Assembly: GCF_011947225.1 (NCBI RefSeq)
Contig: NZ_JAATVW010000014.1
Coordinates: 62,001-126,000, forward strand
Reading direction: 5' to 3'
Source of the DNA: Planosporangium flavigriseum
GTDB lineage: Bacteria > Actinomycetota > Actinomycetes > Mycobacteriales > Micromonosporaceae
DNA length: 64,000 nucleotides
Within the stretch, counting starts at the first letter, position 1. Every line of letters begins with the position of its first letter. Below the pieces are notes generated by a model that saw only the letters and a list, made by a program, of their open reading frames with translations, ran no database searches and had not been told where the DNA came from. The position numbers and the translations under genes were made by a program. Below are positions 17,710 to 27,034 of the stretch, one piece after another.

Positions 17710-19914
17710 TCAGCGCAGCGCGGTCTCGTGGACCCCCTGGATCGAAGACTGCGGCGAGCGCTGGTCGAGGTGCTGTAGCAGTTTTTCGCCTTCAACGTCC
17801 ACATTGGGCAGCGCCCGGTCGAGCCAGCGGGGCAGCCACCAGGCGGCACGGCCGATCAGAGTCATCACGGCTGGCACGAGGACCATGCGGACGACGATGG
17901 CGTCGAAGAGTACGGCGATGCCGAGGCCGAAGCCGATCGACTTGATGATCGCCTCGGGGCCGAGCATGAAGCCGAAGAAGACGCTCATCATGATCAGAGC
18001 GGCGGCGGTGACGACCCGGGCACTGTGGCTGAAGCCGTGGACGACCGCGTCGCGGGGTGCGGCGCCGTGGATGTACTCCTCGCGCATGCGGGTCACCAGG
18101 AAGACCTGGTAGTCCATGGCGAGGCCGAACACGATCCCGATCAGGAAGATCGGCAGGAAGCTGATGACCGGTCCGGTCTGGTTGACGCCGAGCAGGTCGG
18201 CCAGCCAGCCCCACTGGAAGACCGCCACGACGGCGCCGAACGTGGCGGCGACGCTGAGCAGGAAGCCCACGGTGGCCTTCAACGGCACCAGCAGCGACCG
18301 GAACACCAGGGCGAGCAGGACGAACGCCAGGCCGACCACGAGGGCGAGGTAGGGCAGCAGCGCGTCGGCGAGCTTGGTGGAGACGTCGAGGTTGACGGCG
18401 GTGGTACCGGTGACGCCGATCCAGGCCCTGGCCGGGGCGTCGAGGCCGCGGATCGCGTGGACCAGGTTCTCGGTGGCGGTGGTGTCGGGACCGGCGGTGG
18501 GGATGACGGTGAGGATGGCGGTGTCGCCGGCGGGGCCGACGACGGCGGGGGTGACCACGGCGACGCTCGCCAGGCCGCGGATGTCCTTGGCCACCTGGTC
18601 GGCCGCGGCCTGTGCGGTGCCGGCAGGGGCGTCGACGACCACGGTCAGCGGTGCGTTGAAGCCCGGACCGAAGCCGGCGGAGAGCAGGTCGTACGCCTTG
18701 CGCTGGGTGGTGTCGGGGCTGGCGGAGGCGTCGCTGGGCATGCCCAGCCGCAGGTCGAGGGCGGGGATCGCGACCACGCCGAGGCCGATCACGGCGGCCA
18801 GCAGCGCGACGACCGGCCGGCGTACGATCGCCCGCACCCAGCGGGTGCCCAGCGTCGGCTTGGCGCTGTCGCCTTCCGGGTCGCGGTCCTTCAACCCCGG
18901 TACATGGCCGGCGGTGATGCGCCGCCCCGCGAAACCGAGCAGCGCCGGCAGCAGGCTCAGGGCGATCAGCACGGAGATGGCGACGGTGCCGGCGGCGGCC
19001 ACGCCCATCTGGGTCAGGAACGGGATGCCGACCACGGACAGGCCGGCGAGGGCGATCACGACGGTCAGCCCGGCGAAGACGACGGCGGAGCCGGCGGTAC
19101 CGACCGCACGCCCGACGGACTCCTGCGGGTCGCGACCGATGGCGAGTTCGTGCCGGTAGCGGGAGACGATGAACAGCGCGTAGTCGATTGCTACCGCCAG
19201 GCCCAGCATCGCCGCCAGCGTCGAGGTCGTCCCGGACAGCTCGAAGAAGTGGGTGGCCACGCCGATGCCGGTCACGCCGATGCCGACGCCGAGGATGCCG
19301 GTCAGCAGCGGCAGGCCCGCGGCGACGAGCGAGCCGAACGTGATGACCAGCACGACCGCGGCGACGATGACGCCGACGACCTCGGCGACGCCGGCGTGCG
19401 GGCGGTTCTGCATCGCGTCGCCGCCGGCCTCGACGGTCAGCCCGGCCGTACGGGCGGTCGAGATCGCGCTGGTGAGCGCGTCGCGGGCGGCCTCGGTCAG
19501 GCCGCCCGCCTGCACCTTGTAGGTGACCTGTGCGTAGGCGACGGTGCCCGCCTGGTTGACCGCCCGGGTCTGGAACGGGTTGGTCACCATGGCGACCTGC
19601 GGCGACTTCGCCAGGTCGGCGACGGCACGCTCGACGGCGGCCTTGCGGCCCGGCTCGGCGAGGGTGTGGCCGTCGGGTGCGGCGAACACGATCCGGGCGG
19701 CGGCCCCACCCGCGGAGGCCTGCGGGAACCGCTCGCGGAGCAGGTCGATCGCCTGCTGCGCCGGGGTGCCGGGGATGCTGAACGCGTTCGAGGTGGGCTT
19801 CGACAGGGTGGCCATGCCGACCAGCGTCGCGGCGAGCACGGCTAGCCACGCGAGCAGCACCAGCCAGCGACGGCGGAAGGAGAACCGGCCCAGCCGGTAC
19901 AGCAAGGTAGCCAT
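17710..19914 (-). CDS. MMPL-family (RND-type) membrane transporter
   Basis: A product of 734 residues; ATG 19914 with AGGAG about 12 bases upstream is preferred to a TTG at 19935. Two repeats each hold a transmembrane helix, a large extracytoplasmic domain and a block of five helices. The MMPL signature Asp-Tyr pairs are present (VAIDYALFIVSRYRHEL and GLAMDYQVFLVTRMREEY). Such proteins export lipids, siderophores or drugs using the proton gradient. Its TetR gene is 80 bases upstream on the same strand, with an operator ahead of both. Confidence 0.92.
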   Translation of the reverse strand: MATLLYRLGRFSFRRRWLVLLAWLAVLAATLVGMATLSKPTSNAFSIPGTPAQQAIDLLRERFPQASAGGAAARIVFAAPDGHTLAEPGRKAAVERAVADLAKSPQVAMVTNPFQTRAVNQAGTVAYAQVTYKVQAGGLTEAARDALTSAISTARTAGLTVEAGGDAMQNRPHAGVAEVVGVIVAAVVLVITFGSLVAAGLPLLTGILGVGIGVTGIGVATHFFELSGTTSTLAAMLGLAVAIDYALFIVSRYRHELAIGRDPQESVGRAVGTAGSAVVFAGLTVVIALAGLSVVGIPFLTQMGVAAAGTVAISVLIALSLLPALLGFAGRRITAGHVPGLKDRDPEGDSAKPTLGTRWVRAIVRRPVVALLAAVIGLGVVAIPALDLRLGMPSDASASPDTTQRKAYDLLSAGFGPGFNAPLTVVVDAPAGTAQAAADQVAKDIRGLASVAVVTPAVVGPAGDTAILTVIPTAGPDTTATENLVHAIRGLDAPARAWIGVTGTTAVNLDVSTKLADALLPYLALVVGLAFVLLALVFRSLLVPLKATVGFLLSVAATFGAVVAVFQWGWLADLLGVNQTGPVISFLPIFLIGIVFGLAMDYQVFLVTRMREEYIHGAAPRDAVVHGFSHSARVVTAAALIMMSVFFGFMLGPEAIIKSIGFGLGIAVLFDAIVVRMVLVPAVMTLIGRAAWWLPRWLDRALPNVDVEGEKLLQHLDQRSPQSSIQGVHETALR

Positions 19915-19995
19915 CGAAAAATATCTCCTGTTCAAGACGCGTGCGGAGTCGCCCGTCGGCCGCTGCGGGCGGACGGCTGGAACGGTCGGATCGGG

Positions 19996-20613
19996 TCAGG
20001 CGGCCGGTGCGACGGCGCCGATGGGTAGGCCGGCGCGCAGCTGCGTCAGCGAGTCGCGGATCAGGTCGGGCAGCGCGGCGTCGGTGCCGCTGCGGGCCCA
20101 GAAGCCGACCGAGGATCCGATCGCGGTGCCTATGGTGTCGGCCAGCAGGCGCGGGGCAAGCTCGCGGTCGGCGTCGGTGCCGGTGCGCTCGGCGACGACC
20201 TGGGCCATGACCGTGCTCAGGTGTTCGGTCACGAGTAGCAGCTGCGCCCGCAGCGCCGGGCTCTCTGTCATCACCCGCATCAGTGCGGCGAGCTTGGCGC
20301 GGTCACCGACGATCTCGGGGACCGCCGACGGCAGCACCTCGATCAAGGAGTCCCACACCGGCTCACCGGCGGGCCTGTCGCGGATCTTGTCGGCGAGCGT
20401 CAGGTAGCGCTGCGCCAGCTCGTCGACGATCGCCTCCTCGCGGCTGGCGAAGTAGTTGCGGAATGTGCGCGCCGACACCTCGGCCGCCTCCGCGATCGCC
20501 TCCGGGGTCGCGGCGTCCAGGCCGTGCTCGAGCATCAGGGTCCACGCCGCGTGGCTCAAAGCGGCCCGCGTCGCGGCCTTCTTGCGCTCCCGCAGGCCTG
20601 GTTCTGAGGTCAT
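19996..20613 (-). CDS. TetR-family regulator of the MMPL transporter
   Basis: A product of 205 residues from ATG 20613; a TTG at 20640 inside the operator is less likely. HTH: ATPEAIAEAAEVSARTFRNYFASREEAI. The C-terminal domain resembles the MftR/TetR type found beside exporters. It precedes the MMPL gene on the same strand, and the palindrome at 20633-20649 suggests autoregulation and shared control. Confidence 0.88.
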   Translation of the reverse strand: MTSEPGLRERKKAATRAALSHAAWTLMLEHGLDAATPEAIAEAAEVSARTFRNYFASREEAIVDELAQRYLTLADKIRDRPAGEPVWDSLIEVLPSAVPEIVGDRAKLAALMRVMTESPALRAQLLLVTEHLSTVMAQVVAERTGTDADRELAPRLLADTIGTAIGSSVGFWARSGTDAALPDLIRDSLTQLRAGLPIGAVAPAA

Positions 20614-20632
20614 GGCTCTACGGTCGAACGTC

Positions 20633-20649
20633 CTTGCCAAATTTGCAAG
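20633..20649 (-). promoter_or_regulatory. TetR operator-like palindrome
   Basis: CTTGC and GCAAG arms flank an AAATTT core with one extra C (17 bases). It lies 20 bases upstream of the TetR start at 20613, where a repressor would block transcription of both TetR and MMPL genes. Confidence 0.6.
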
Positions 20650-20695
20650 TTTTCCGCGCCGGAAAGATGGTGGCGTGGATCATAGGCCGACACGC

Positions 20696-21340
20696 TCACT
20701 CCGGCGCCGTCACGGAGGGCACCACCGGTGCCGGTGGCGGCGGAGACAGCGGAACGCCGAACGGCACGGCCATCACCACGGGGTCCTCGCCCTCGAAGGT
20801 GAACGTCACGCGCGCCGTCGAACCCGGTGCGAGTGCCTCCGTCACGTTCCTGACGGCCAGATAGCCGCCGTGGTCGGCGTCCAGCTGCGCGTACCCGTTC
20901 GGCGGAATGGTCAGCCTGGCCGGCGCACCGCTCGTGGACGGGTTGGCGGACGGTGCGGCGGCGGACGGTGCGGAGATGGACGGCTCGCCGACGCCCGCCC
21001 CGATGTCAGGGGCGCCGCCCAGGAGTACGACGGGTCCCAACCGGGTGCCGCTCTTCGCGCTGGCCGCGGCGACGCTGCGCAGGACGAGCGGCTTGGACAG
21101 GCTGTTGTTGGCGATGTACAGCGACAGCGGGGCGGTCGCCCCGGCCGGGTAACCCTGCGGGTTGTTGTATCTGATCTGGACGTTGCGCAGCGCGGCCTGG
21201 CCGTGGGGCCTGGAGTCGGCCTCGTTGCCGGCCACCGGCGGGACCATGCTGCTGGTCTGCGCCTCCTGACCGGCACCGCAGCCCGCCAGCAGACAGGCGG
21301 CCGCCGCGGGGGCGGCGAGCAGCGCGGCGACGCGTGACAT
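20696..21340 (-). CDS. Lipoprotein, DUF461/PCuAC-like
   Basis: A product of 214 residues from ATG 21340, chosen because the signal peptide begins there (MSRVAALLAAPAAAACLLAGC); a GTG at 21379 would add 13 residues. The lipobox is LAGC. The mature part has LRNVQIRYNNPQGYPAGATAPLSLYIAN and a beta-rich body with a Ser/Ala/Pro insert, like actinobacterial lipoproteins related to copper chaperone PCu(A)C. The Met/His copper ligands of true PCu(A)C are not obvious, so a copper role is uncertain. Confidence 0.75.
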   Translation of the reverse strand: MSRVAALLAAPAAAACLLAGCGAGQEAQTSSMVPPVAGNEADSRPHGQAALRNVQIRYNNPQGYPAGATAPLSLYIANNSLSKPLVLRSVAAASAKSGTRLGPVVLLGGAPDIGAGVGEPSISAPSAAAPSANPSTSGAPARLTIPPNGYAQLDADHGGYLAVRNVTEALAPGSTARVTFTFEGEDPVVMAVPFGVPLSPPPPAPVVPSVTAPE

Positions 21341-21555
21341 GCGACGCCGCGCAGGTGTACCGGTGGTCGAGCACACCACTGCGGCCCCCTCGGCGGCAAC
21401 CCTGGTCCAGGCCGTACTTCAGCGTGTTCCTCTCCGCACGCGCCCGGTCCAAACCGCTCGTCCCCAACGGGGGCGACGGTGCCGTCACCTGTCCGACGCC
21501 ACCGTGCAGACCCATGTCGGCCGGGCGCCGTCCAAGCTGGACCGGCGCTGCGCCC

Positions 21556-21852
21556 TCACTGCGTCGCTGTGCTCAACAGCCGCGCCGCCGAGGGGCTCGC
21601 GTTCGTCACTTCCAATGAGGCGCCATGCGCGCGTACTTGCCGCTGTACCCACAGCAGCGCGTTCAGCGCGGTGTCGTCCATCGCCGTCACGGACCCGAGG
21701 TCGACCAGGACCCGCGTCGGTCTGGCAGCGACCACATCGCCGAACAGTCCGTCCCGTAGCGTGAAGGTCGAAGCCCGGTCCAGCTCTCCTTGCACGTCGA
21801 CGACCATCGTGCCGTCTACCAACCGGTGGGTACTCATCCGACCGCCAGCCAT
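21556..21852 (-). CDS. STAS-domain anti-sigma-factor antagonist
   Basis: A product of 98 residues; ATG after GAGGAGCTGAC. A single STAS domain: MVVDVQGELDRASTFTLRDGL, VLVDLGSVTAMDDTALNALL (the DxTA segment around the phosphorylatable residue has Asp-Asp-Thr-Ala where SpoIIAA has Asp-Ser-Ser). It would bind an anti-sigma kinase and release a sigma factor. No kinase or sigma gene is adjacent. Confidence 0.88.
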   Translation of the reverse strand: MAGGRMSTHRLVDGTMVVDVQGELDRASTFTLRDGLFGDVVAARPTRVLVDLGSVTAMDDTALNALLWVQRQVRAHGASLEVTNASPSAARLLSTATQ

Positions 21853-22049
21853 GTCAGCTCCTCATCGCGCTCCACGCCAACGACGGTCATGGTTACCCGC
21901 ACTGTCGGTTCGGCAAACATTCGCGAACATCGTCCGGCCTGAGCGGTTGGCCGACGGCGCGGGGCGTGTCGTGTGACCGGTCACCGCCGGGGTACGGGTC
22001 GGTGAGACGGCCGCGGTAGATCTGGCCGGCCGTGGTGAGAAGGGGCGTC

Positions 22050-23012
22050 ATGCAGAAGACACAGCAGTTGGCGACGGGGCAACTGGGCCGCACCGGAATG
22101 GAGATCACCCGGATCGGCTTCGGCGCCTGGGCGATCGGCGGTGGCGGCTGGGAGTTCGGCTGGGGGCCGCAGGAGGACGACGAGTCGATCGCCGCGATCC
22201 ACCGGGCGCTGGAGCGCGGCGTGAACTGGATCGACACCGCCGCCGCGTACGGCTTCGGGCACTCGGAGCGGATCGTCGGACGCGCACTCGACGGGGTGGC
22301 GGAGCGGCCGTACGTGTTCACCAAGTGCTCACTGCTGGAAGGCCCGGACGGGCAGGTGGTGAACAGCCTCAACCGGGACTCGATCATGCGCGAGGCGGAG
22401 GCGAGCCGGGAGCGGCTCGGCGTCGAGGCGATCGACCTGTACCAGATCCACTGGCCGGTACCCGACGAGGACATCGAGGAGGGCTGGTCGGCGCTGGTCG
22501 AGTTGAAGGAGCAGGGCCTCGTCCGCCACATCGGCGTCTCCAACTTCAACGTCGAGCAGCTGCGTCGGATCCAGTCGATCGCGCCGGTGGAGACGCTGCA
22601 GCCGCCATACTCGCTGATCGACCGCGCGACCGAGGACGAGATCCTGCCGTACGCCGAGCGTGAGGGCATCGGTGTGATCGTCTACTCGCCGATGGCGTCC
22701 GGGCTCCTCACCGGGAAGATGACCCGCGAGCGGATCGAGGGCATGCCCGACAACGACTGGCGCAAGCGTGACCCACGCTTCCAGGAGCCCCAGCTGACGG
22801 CCAACCTCGCGCTCGTCGAGCGGCTGCGGGCCATCGCGGACCGGCACGGCACCACACCCGGTGCGGTCGCCATCGCCTGGACCCTGCGCAACCCGGCCGT
22901 CGACGGCGCGATCGTCGGCTTCCGCCGGCCCGACCAGGTAGACCCGATGCTCGCCGCCGCGAACCTGCAGCTCAGTGACGAGGAGGTCGCGGAGATCGAA
23001 CGCGCCCGGTGA
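22050..23012 (+). CDS. Aldo/keto reductase
   Basis: A product of 320 residues; ATG 22050 after GAAGGGG is preferred to an upstream GTG. Full-length (beta/alpha)8 reductase: catalytic DTAAAYGFGHSE (Asp, Tyr), FTKCSL (Lys), YQIHWP (His) and cofactor segment AWTLRNPAVDGAIVGFRRP. Closest to NADPH-dependent members such as the YhdN/AKR11-13 group. Substrate not visible. It stands alone and ends at a hairpin. Confidence 0.9.
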   Translation: MQKTQQLATGQLGRTGMEITRIGFGAWAIGGGGWEFGWGPQEDDESIAAIHRALERGVNWIDTAAAYGFGHSERIVGRALDGVAERPYVFTKCSLLEGPDGQVVNSLNRDSIMREAEASRERLGVEAIDLYQIHWPVPDEDIEEGWSALVELKEQGLVRHIGVSNFNVEQLRRIQSIAPVETLQPPYSLIDRATEDEILPYAEREGIGVIVYSPMASGLLTGKMTRERIEGMPDNDWRKRDPRFQEPQLTANLALVERLRAIADRHGTTPGAVAIAWTLRNPAVDGAIVGFRRPDQVDPMLAAANLQLSDEEVAEIERAR

Positions 23013-23024
23013 CGGTTGCCCGCG

Positions 23025-23065
23025 CGGTGACGGATGGGGCGGCGTGGCGCCACCACCCGTCACCG
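23025..23065. terminator. Hairpin between convergent reductase and NADH dehydrogenase genes
   Basis: CGGTGACGG (23025-23033) pairs with CCGTCACCG (23057-23065); an inner GTGGCGCCAC palindrome extends the stem. It can serve both strands. Confidence 0.65.
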
Positions 23066-23071
23066 ACAGGG

Positions 23072-24454
23072 CTAACGCGATTGGGAGGCTTCCAGCCGGG
23101 CGGCCTCTTCCTGGGCCACCTTTTGCAGGATCGTACGGGCGAAGATCTGCTGGATGGTGATCGTCCGCTGGGAGCGGCCGCGACCGATGAAGCTGACGAA
23201 CCAGTGCAGCGCGGCGGTGACCCGGTTCTTGAAGCCGACCAGGTACAGCAGGTGGACGGCGAGCCACAGCATCCAGCCGAGGAAGCCGGACAGGCGCATC
23301 TTCCCGACGCTGGCGACGGCGGAGAACCGGGAGATCGTCGCCATGCTGCCCTTGTCGTGGTACTGGAAGGGCTGGCCGGTGGGCTTGCCGTGGAGCCGGC
23401 GGGTGATCTGGCCGGCGGCGTGCTGGCCGCTCTGGATGGCGACCTGCGCCACACCGGGAAGCCGGTTCAGCGACATCATGTCGCCGACCACGAAGACCTC
23501 CGGGTGGCCGGGCAGCGAGCAGTTCGGCTCGACCATGACCCGGCCGGCACGGTCGGTCTCCGCGCCGGACCCGAGGGACAGCAGCTTGCCGAGCGGGGAG
23601 GCGGCGACGCCGGCCGCCCAGATCTTGGTCATGGTCTCGATCCGCCGGCGGGTACCGGTGCCGTCGACGACCTCGATACCGGTGCTGTCCACGCCGACCA
23701 CGGTGGTGTGCAGTTCGACCTCGATGCCCAGACGGTGCAACTGGCGCAGGGCCTTGGTGGACAGGCGGTCCCCGAAGGAGGGCAGGACCGCGGGCGCGCC
23801 GTCCAGCAGCAGGATCCGGGCCTGGCGCGGGTCGATGCGGCGGAAGTCGCCGGGCAGGGTGCGGTGGGCGAGCTCGGCGATCTGGCCGGCCATCTCCACG
23901 CCGGTCGGGCCGGCGCCCACCACGACGAAGGTCAGCCAGCGCTCCGCCGCGGCCGGGTCGGTCTCCAGCTCGGCCAGCTCGAACGCACCGAAGATCCGCC
24001 CACGCAGTTCGAGCGCGTCGTCGATGCTTTTCATGCCTGGTGCGTGCTCGGCGAACTCGTCATGGCCGAAGTACGACTGGGAGGCGCCGGCCGCCACGAT
24101 CAGGCTGTCGTAGCCGACGGTGTAGGTGATGCCGGCGGGGGCGAGGGCGGTGACGGTACGGGAGTCGAGGTCGACGTCGACGACATCGCCGAGCAGCGTC
24201 CGTACGTTGCGCTGCCGGCGCAGGATCTCGCGCGTCGCCGGGGCGATCTCGCCCTCGGACAGGATGCCGGTGGCGACCTGGTACAGCAGGGGCTGGAACA
24301 GGTGGTGGCTGGTCCGGGCGACGATCGTCACATCGACGTCTTCGCGGCGCAGCGCCTTCGCGGCGAACAGTCCTCCGAAGCCCGAGCCGATGATCAGCAC
24401 GCGGTGGCGCGAGTTCTGGCGCCCCTCGTCAGCAGGTGACATCAGGTGGTCCAT
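23072..24454 (-). CDS. ndh: Type II NADH:quinone oxidoreductase
   Basis: A product of 460 residues. FAD site near the N-terminus VLIIGSGFGGLFAAKAL, second nucleotide site FVVVGAGPTGVEMAGQIAEL, and FAD-binding VFVVGDMMS. The C-terminal hydrophobic helix FLGWMLWLAVHLLYLVGF would anchor it to the inner face of the membrane, as in mycobacterial Ndh. It passes electrons from NADH to menaquinone without pumping protons. Start: ATG 24454 with AGGAG upstream; the internal ATG (MSPADEG) is also possible. Confidence 0.9.
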   Translation of the reverse strand: MDHLMSPADEGRQNSRHRVLIIGSGFGGLFAAKALRREDVDVTIVARTSHHLFQPLLYQVATGILSEGEIAPATREILRRQRNVRTLLGDVVDVDLDSRTVTALAPAGITYTVGYDSLIVAAGASQSYFGHDEFAEHAPGMKSIDDALELRGRIFGAFELAELETDPAAAERWLTFVVVGAGPTGVEMAGQIAELAHRTLPGDFRRIDPRQARILLLDGAPAVLPSFGDRLSTKALRQLHRLGIEVELHTTVVGVDSTGIEVVDGTGTRRRIETMTKIWAAGVAASPLGKLLSLGSGAETDRAGRVMVEPNCSLPGHPEVFVVGDMMSLNRLPGVAQVAIQSGQHAAGQITRRLHGKPTGQPFQYHDKGSMATISRFSAVASVGKMRLSGFLGWMLWLAVHLLYLVGFKNRVTAALHWFVSFIGRGRSQRTITIQQIFARTILQKVAQEEAARLEASQSR

Positions 24455-24751
24455 CGGTCTTCTCCTGTTTCCGCGCCGGCTGTTTCCATAGGGGTACCCA
24501 TACGTTGACGTTGCTTCACCGCCCGACGGGCATCACCATGGTTATCCAGGTGGCTCGGTCGATTTGTTTCACCCTGTCGCGGTGTGACGCCGATAGCAGC
24601 CCGGTGCCGGGGATGTCCAGATGGTAAGGCCAGGTGTTACCGGTCTGACATGACATCGGAGGCAGCGGGCCGACATTTACCAGCACGCGGGCGTTCGTGG
24701 CCGAAATCACGATTCTCCGGCGCCCGCTGCCTGGTCAGGCCGCTCGGAGGC
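24455..24751. other. Intergenic region, about 300 bases
   Basis: Upstream region of ndh. It contains imperfect symmetries (for example around CACCATGGTTATCC near 24535) but no gene and no convincing promoter pair was identified. Confidence 0.45.
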
Positions 24752-24792
24752 CGGGGCCGGCACCGGCAGGGAGGCTGCCGGTGCCGGCCCCG
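24752..24792 (-). terminator. 18-bp perfect hairpin after the peptidase-like gene
   Basis: 24752-24769 pairs with 24775-24792 around GGAGG, 30 bases beyond the stop at 24822. It is among the strongest hairpins in the window. Confidence 0.8.
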
Positions 24793-24821
24793 CGAACGGA
24801 TGCCGGCGGGGGCCCGTCGGT

Positions 24822-26345
24822 TCAGTCGACGCTGTCCGCGACGGCGTGGATGAGGTTGCGTGTCTGGGCCGCGATGGCCTGGCGCCAGGCGTCGAACGTG
24901 GCGTCGCTGGGGTTGTACGGCGTTTCGAAGTGCTGCATGTCCGGGGTGTGGATGTGGCCTGCCGGGATGCGCAGCCCCATCCGGTCGCGCAGCAGGGTGT
25001 TGCGGTACGCGCTCTCGTTGGACAGGTAGTTGCCGCCCCCGCCGTTGTAGGAGCACGATCCGGGATCGGGCGGGATGGGCGCCGTCGGCGGTGGGAACGC
25101 GACCGGCGGCGGGTTGTTGCGGGTCACCCGGGCGGGGGAGGTGCAGTCCGGGAACTCGTCGTAGCTGGTGTGCCAGATGACCCCGAAGGCGACCGACGTG
25201 TCCGGCCAGGTGTCACCCGGCGGCCGGGGTACCGACCGCCCGGTGTCCGCCTTGATCATCTCGGCCATCGGCAGGGTGGCCGATGTCCACTGTGGCGGGT
25301 TGGTCAGGCTGAACGTCGACGGCCCGCCCCAGCGTTGCACCACCGTGCTGTTGCACCCGTGGTTGTTGACGGCCAGCTGCGGGACGCCGTTGACTATCGG
25401 GCACGGCAGGGACTTGTCGTTGCCGGGGTAGGTGCCGTGGTAGCGGCCGTTCCACTGTTCGAGCCAGAACTCCGAGCCGACGGCCTGGCTCACGGTGATG
25501 GAGGCGTCGACCTGGCGGGGGCCGGGCCGCATGAACGGCCCCACGGTGTCTTCCAGGTACCCCGCCTTGAACTCGGTGTAGTTCACCGGCAGCGTGTACG
25601 CCTGGATGTACGCGGTCCTGCCGTCCTTGGTCTGGTACGTGGTGCCGTCGATGGACAGGGCGGTCGCGCCGGACGGGTTGCCGTGGCGGATGTTGTTGCC
25701 GGTGGCTCCGGGGGCCGTGCCGGCGGGTCCGCCGTCCAACGTGTACGGGTCGAAGCCGCTGGTGATGACTCGTACCACTGAGCGGCCGGCGGGGAAGTCG
25801 ATGTCGAACATGCCGCGGGAGGCCCGGTCGAACGCGGTGATGAGGGTGGCCCGCGAGGCGGGGGGAAGGTCGAACCGGGGCTTCCACTGGCGGATCGCCG
25901 CGGTCGACTGCAGGCGGGTCCAGTAGAGCGGCCGGTCATCGCTGTAGGGGAGGCTGCCGTTGACCTTGCCCTTGTGCTGGGCGCGCCGCACGGCTGCCTG
26001 CCACAACTGCTCGCCCTCCTGTTTGACCAGCATCATCGCCGTCCCGGCGGTGGTGGTCTGACAGAGCCTGCGGACAAGTTGCGGGCGGAAGTCCTGGAGG
26101 CCGCCGCCCTCGACCATCTGCTGGGCGAAGGGCTTGGACTGCAGCACGGCGGGGTTGTCGTTGTCGGGAAGGGTGAAACTGAGCCGGTTCTCCTCCACCG
26201 ACAGTGGTGTGTGAGGGTCGAGACAGTCGGAGACGCGTCCGTTCGCTGCCGCCGGTGTCGCCGCCACGAGGGCTGTCGTGGCAGCGAGCAGCAGGGCGAC
26301 CGTGCCGACGCGGGCGACGCCGAATGTGTGCGTCGGGTTCTTCAT
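24822..26345 (-). CDS. Secreted pyroglutamyl-peptidase-like protein
   Basis: A product of 507 residues with a signal peptide ending near ATPAAANG. The central part matches the C15 peptidase layout: VITSGFDPYTLDGG followed by NPSGATAL (compare the GFxPFGG...NPS start of pyrrolidone carboxyl peptidase), a Gly/Arg-rich middle and C-terminal IPAGHIHTPDMQ (compare the catalytic FIHVP histidine). A catalytic Cys cannot be fixed; the Cys in FPDCTSP is a candidate. The first 150 residues are an extra domain of unknown role. Classical enzymes are cytoplasmic and about 210 residues, so secretion and length are unusual. ATG 26345. Confidence 0.65.
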   Translation of the reverse strand: MKNPTHTFGVARVGTVALLLAATTALVAATPAAANGRVSDCLDPHTPLSVEENRLSFTLPDNDNPAVLQSKPFAQQMVEGGGLQDFRPQLVRRLCQTTTAGTAMMLVKQEGEQLWQAAVRRAQHKGKVNGSLPYSDDRPLYWTRLQSTAAIRQWKPRFDLPPASRATLITAFDRASRGMFDIDFPAGRSVVRVITSGFDPYTLDGGPAGTAPGATGNNIRHGNPSGATALSIDGTTYQTKDGRTAYIQAYTLPVNYTEFKAGYLEDTVGPFMRPGPRQVDASITVSQAVGSEFWLEQWNGRYHGTYPGNDKSLPCPIVNGVPQLAVNNHGCNSTVVQRWGGPSTFSLTNPPQWTSATLPMAEMIKADTGRSVPRPPGDTWPDTSVAFGVIWHTSYDEFPDCTSPARVTRNNPPPVAFPPPTAPIPPDPGSCSYNGGGGNYLSNESAYRNTLLRDRMGLRIPAGHIHTPDMQHFETPYNPSDATFDAWRQAIAAQTRNLIHAVADSVD

Positions 26346-26544
26346 CCTGGCCGTCCAATCGATGTAGGTAGATCAGACGGCTAGACTGTATGGGGTTGTT
26401 GAACAATCGGTCAAGGCAACAATAAATATGTGGATCCTCGGCGAATGACCGCCCTGGCGGTGGGTAGCAGCCGACCATGGCTGGTGGCGCACACGGCGAC
26501 GGCGACGTACTCGGCCAGGTCCCGCCCGCTGATGTCTGCGCGCT

Positions 26545-27024
26545 CTAACGACCGGCGGGGCCGTTCGGCGGTGGTGGGGGAACGGTGGTCAGGGCGGGTG
26601 GCTGGTCGGGCCATACCAGCAGGACCTGGCACGGGGCGTGGTCGACGACGAACCGGGTGGCGTGGCCGAGGCTGCGGGGCCCGAGCCGGCTGCGGTCGCC
26701 GTCGCGGGCCAGGACCAGGACGTCGGCGTCCGCGCTCGCGGCGACGACTTCCCGTTCGGGGCGGCCGTGTCGCGGAAGCCGGGCGGCGGGCCGGCCGAGC
26801 CGGGCGGCGCCGGCGTCCAGCAGCGCCTGCTGGGCGGCCGCGAGCAGGTCGGTCGTGGCCGGCGGGGTGCCGCGGCCCAGCAGCGCGGTGGGCGGTGCGG
26901 CGATCGCTGCGGCCAGGCTTTCGTCGATGACGTGCAGGAGGGTGACCTGGCCGTCGAGGAGGTCGCGGGCGGCGTCGACGCACGCCTCCCAGGTGCCTTC
27001 GGCGAGCCAGACCAGGATCTTCAT
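26545..27024 (-). CDS. Universal stress protein (single domain)
   Basis: A product of 159 residues; ATG 27024 with GAGGAGG 6 bases upstream. UspA fold: MKILVWLAEGTWEACVDAA at the start and GHATRFVVDHAPCQVLLVW at the end. The classical G-2x-G-9x-G-S/T ATP loop is only partly kept (LGPRSLGHATRFVV). It lies 10 bases behind the ArsB-type transporter gene, so the two are co-transcribed. Confidence 0.85.
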   Translation of the reverse strand: MKILVWLAEGTWEACVDAARDLLDGQVTLLHVIDESLAAAIAAPPTALLGRGTPPATTDLLAAAQQALLDAGAARLGRPAARLPRHGRPEREVVAASADADVLVLARDGDRSRLGPRSLGHATRFVVDHAPCQVLLVWPDQPPALTTVPPPPPNGPAGR

Positions 27025-27034
27025 CACGGCCTCC

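Noticed and set aside
18025-19845. 606-codon open frame on the plus strand
   Set aside because: Antisense shadow of the MMPL transporter; Gly/Asp/Gln-rich, no ribosome site, no family features.
26411-26544. Frame extending beyond the universal stress protein
   Set aside because: Some protein-like words on the minus strand but no start and out of frame with the stress protein; too weak to call.
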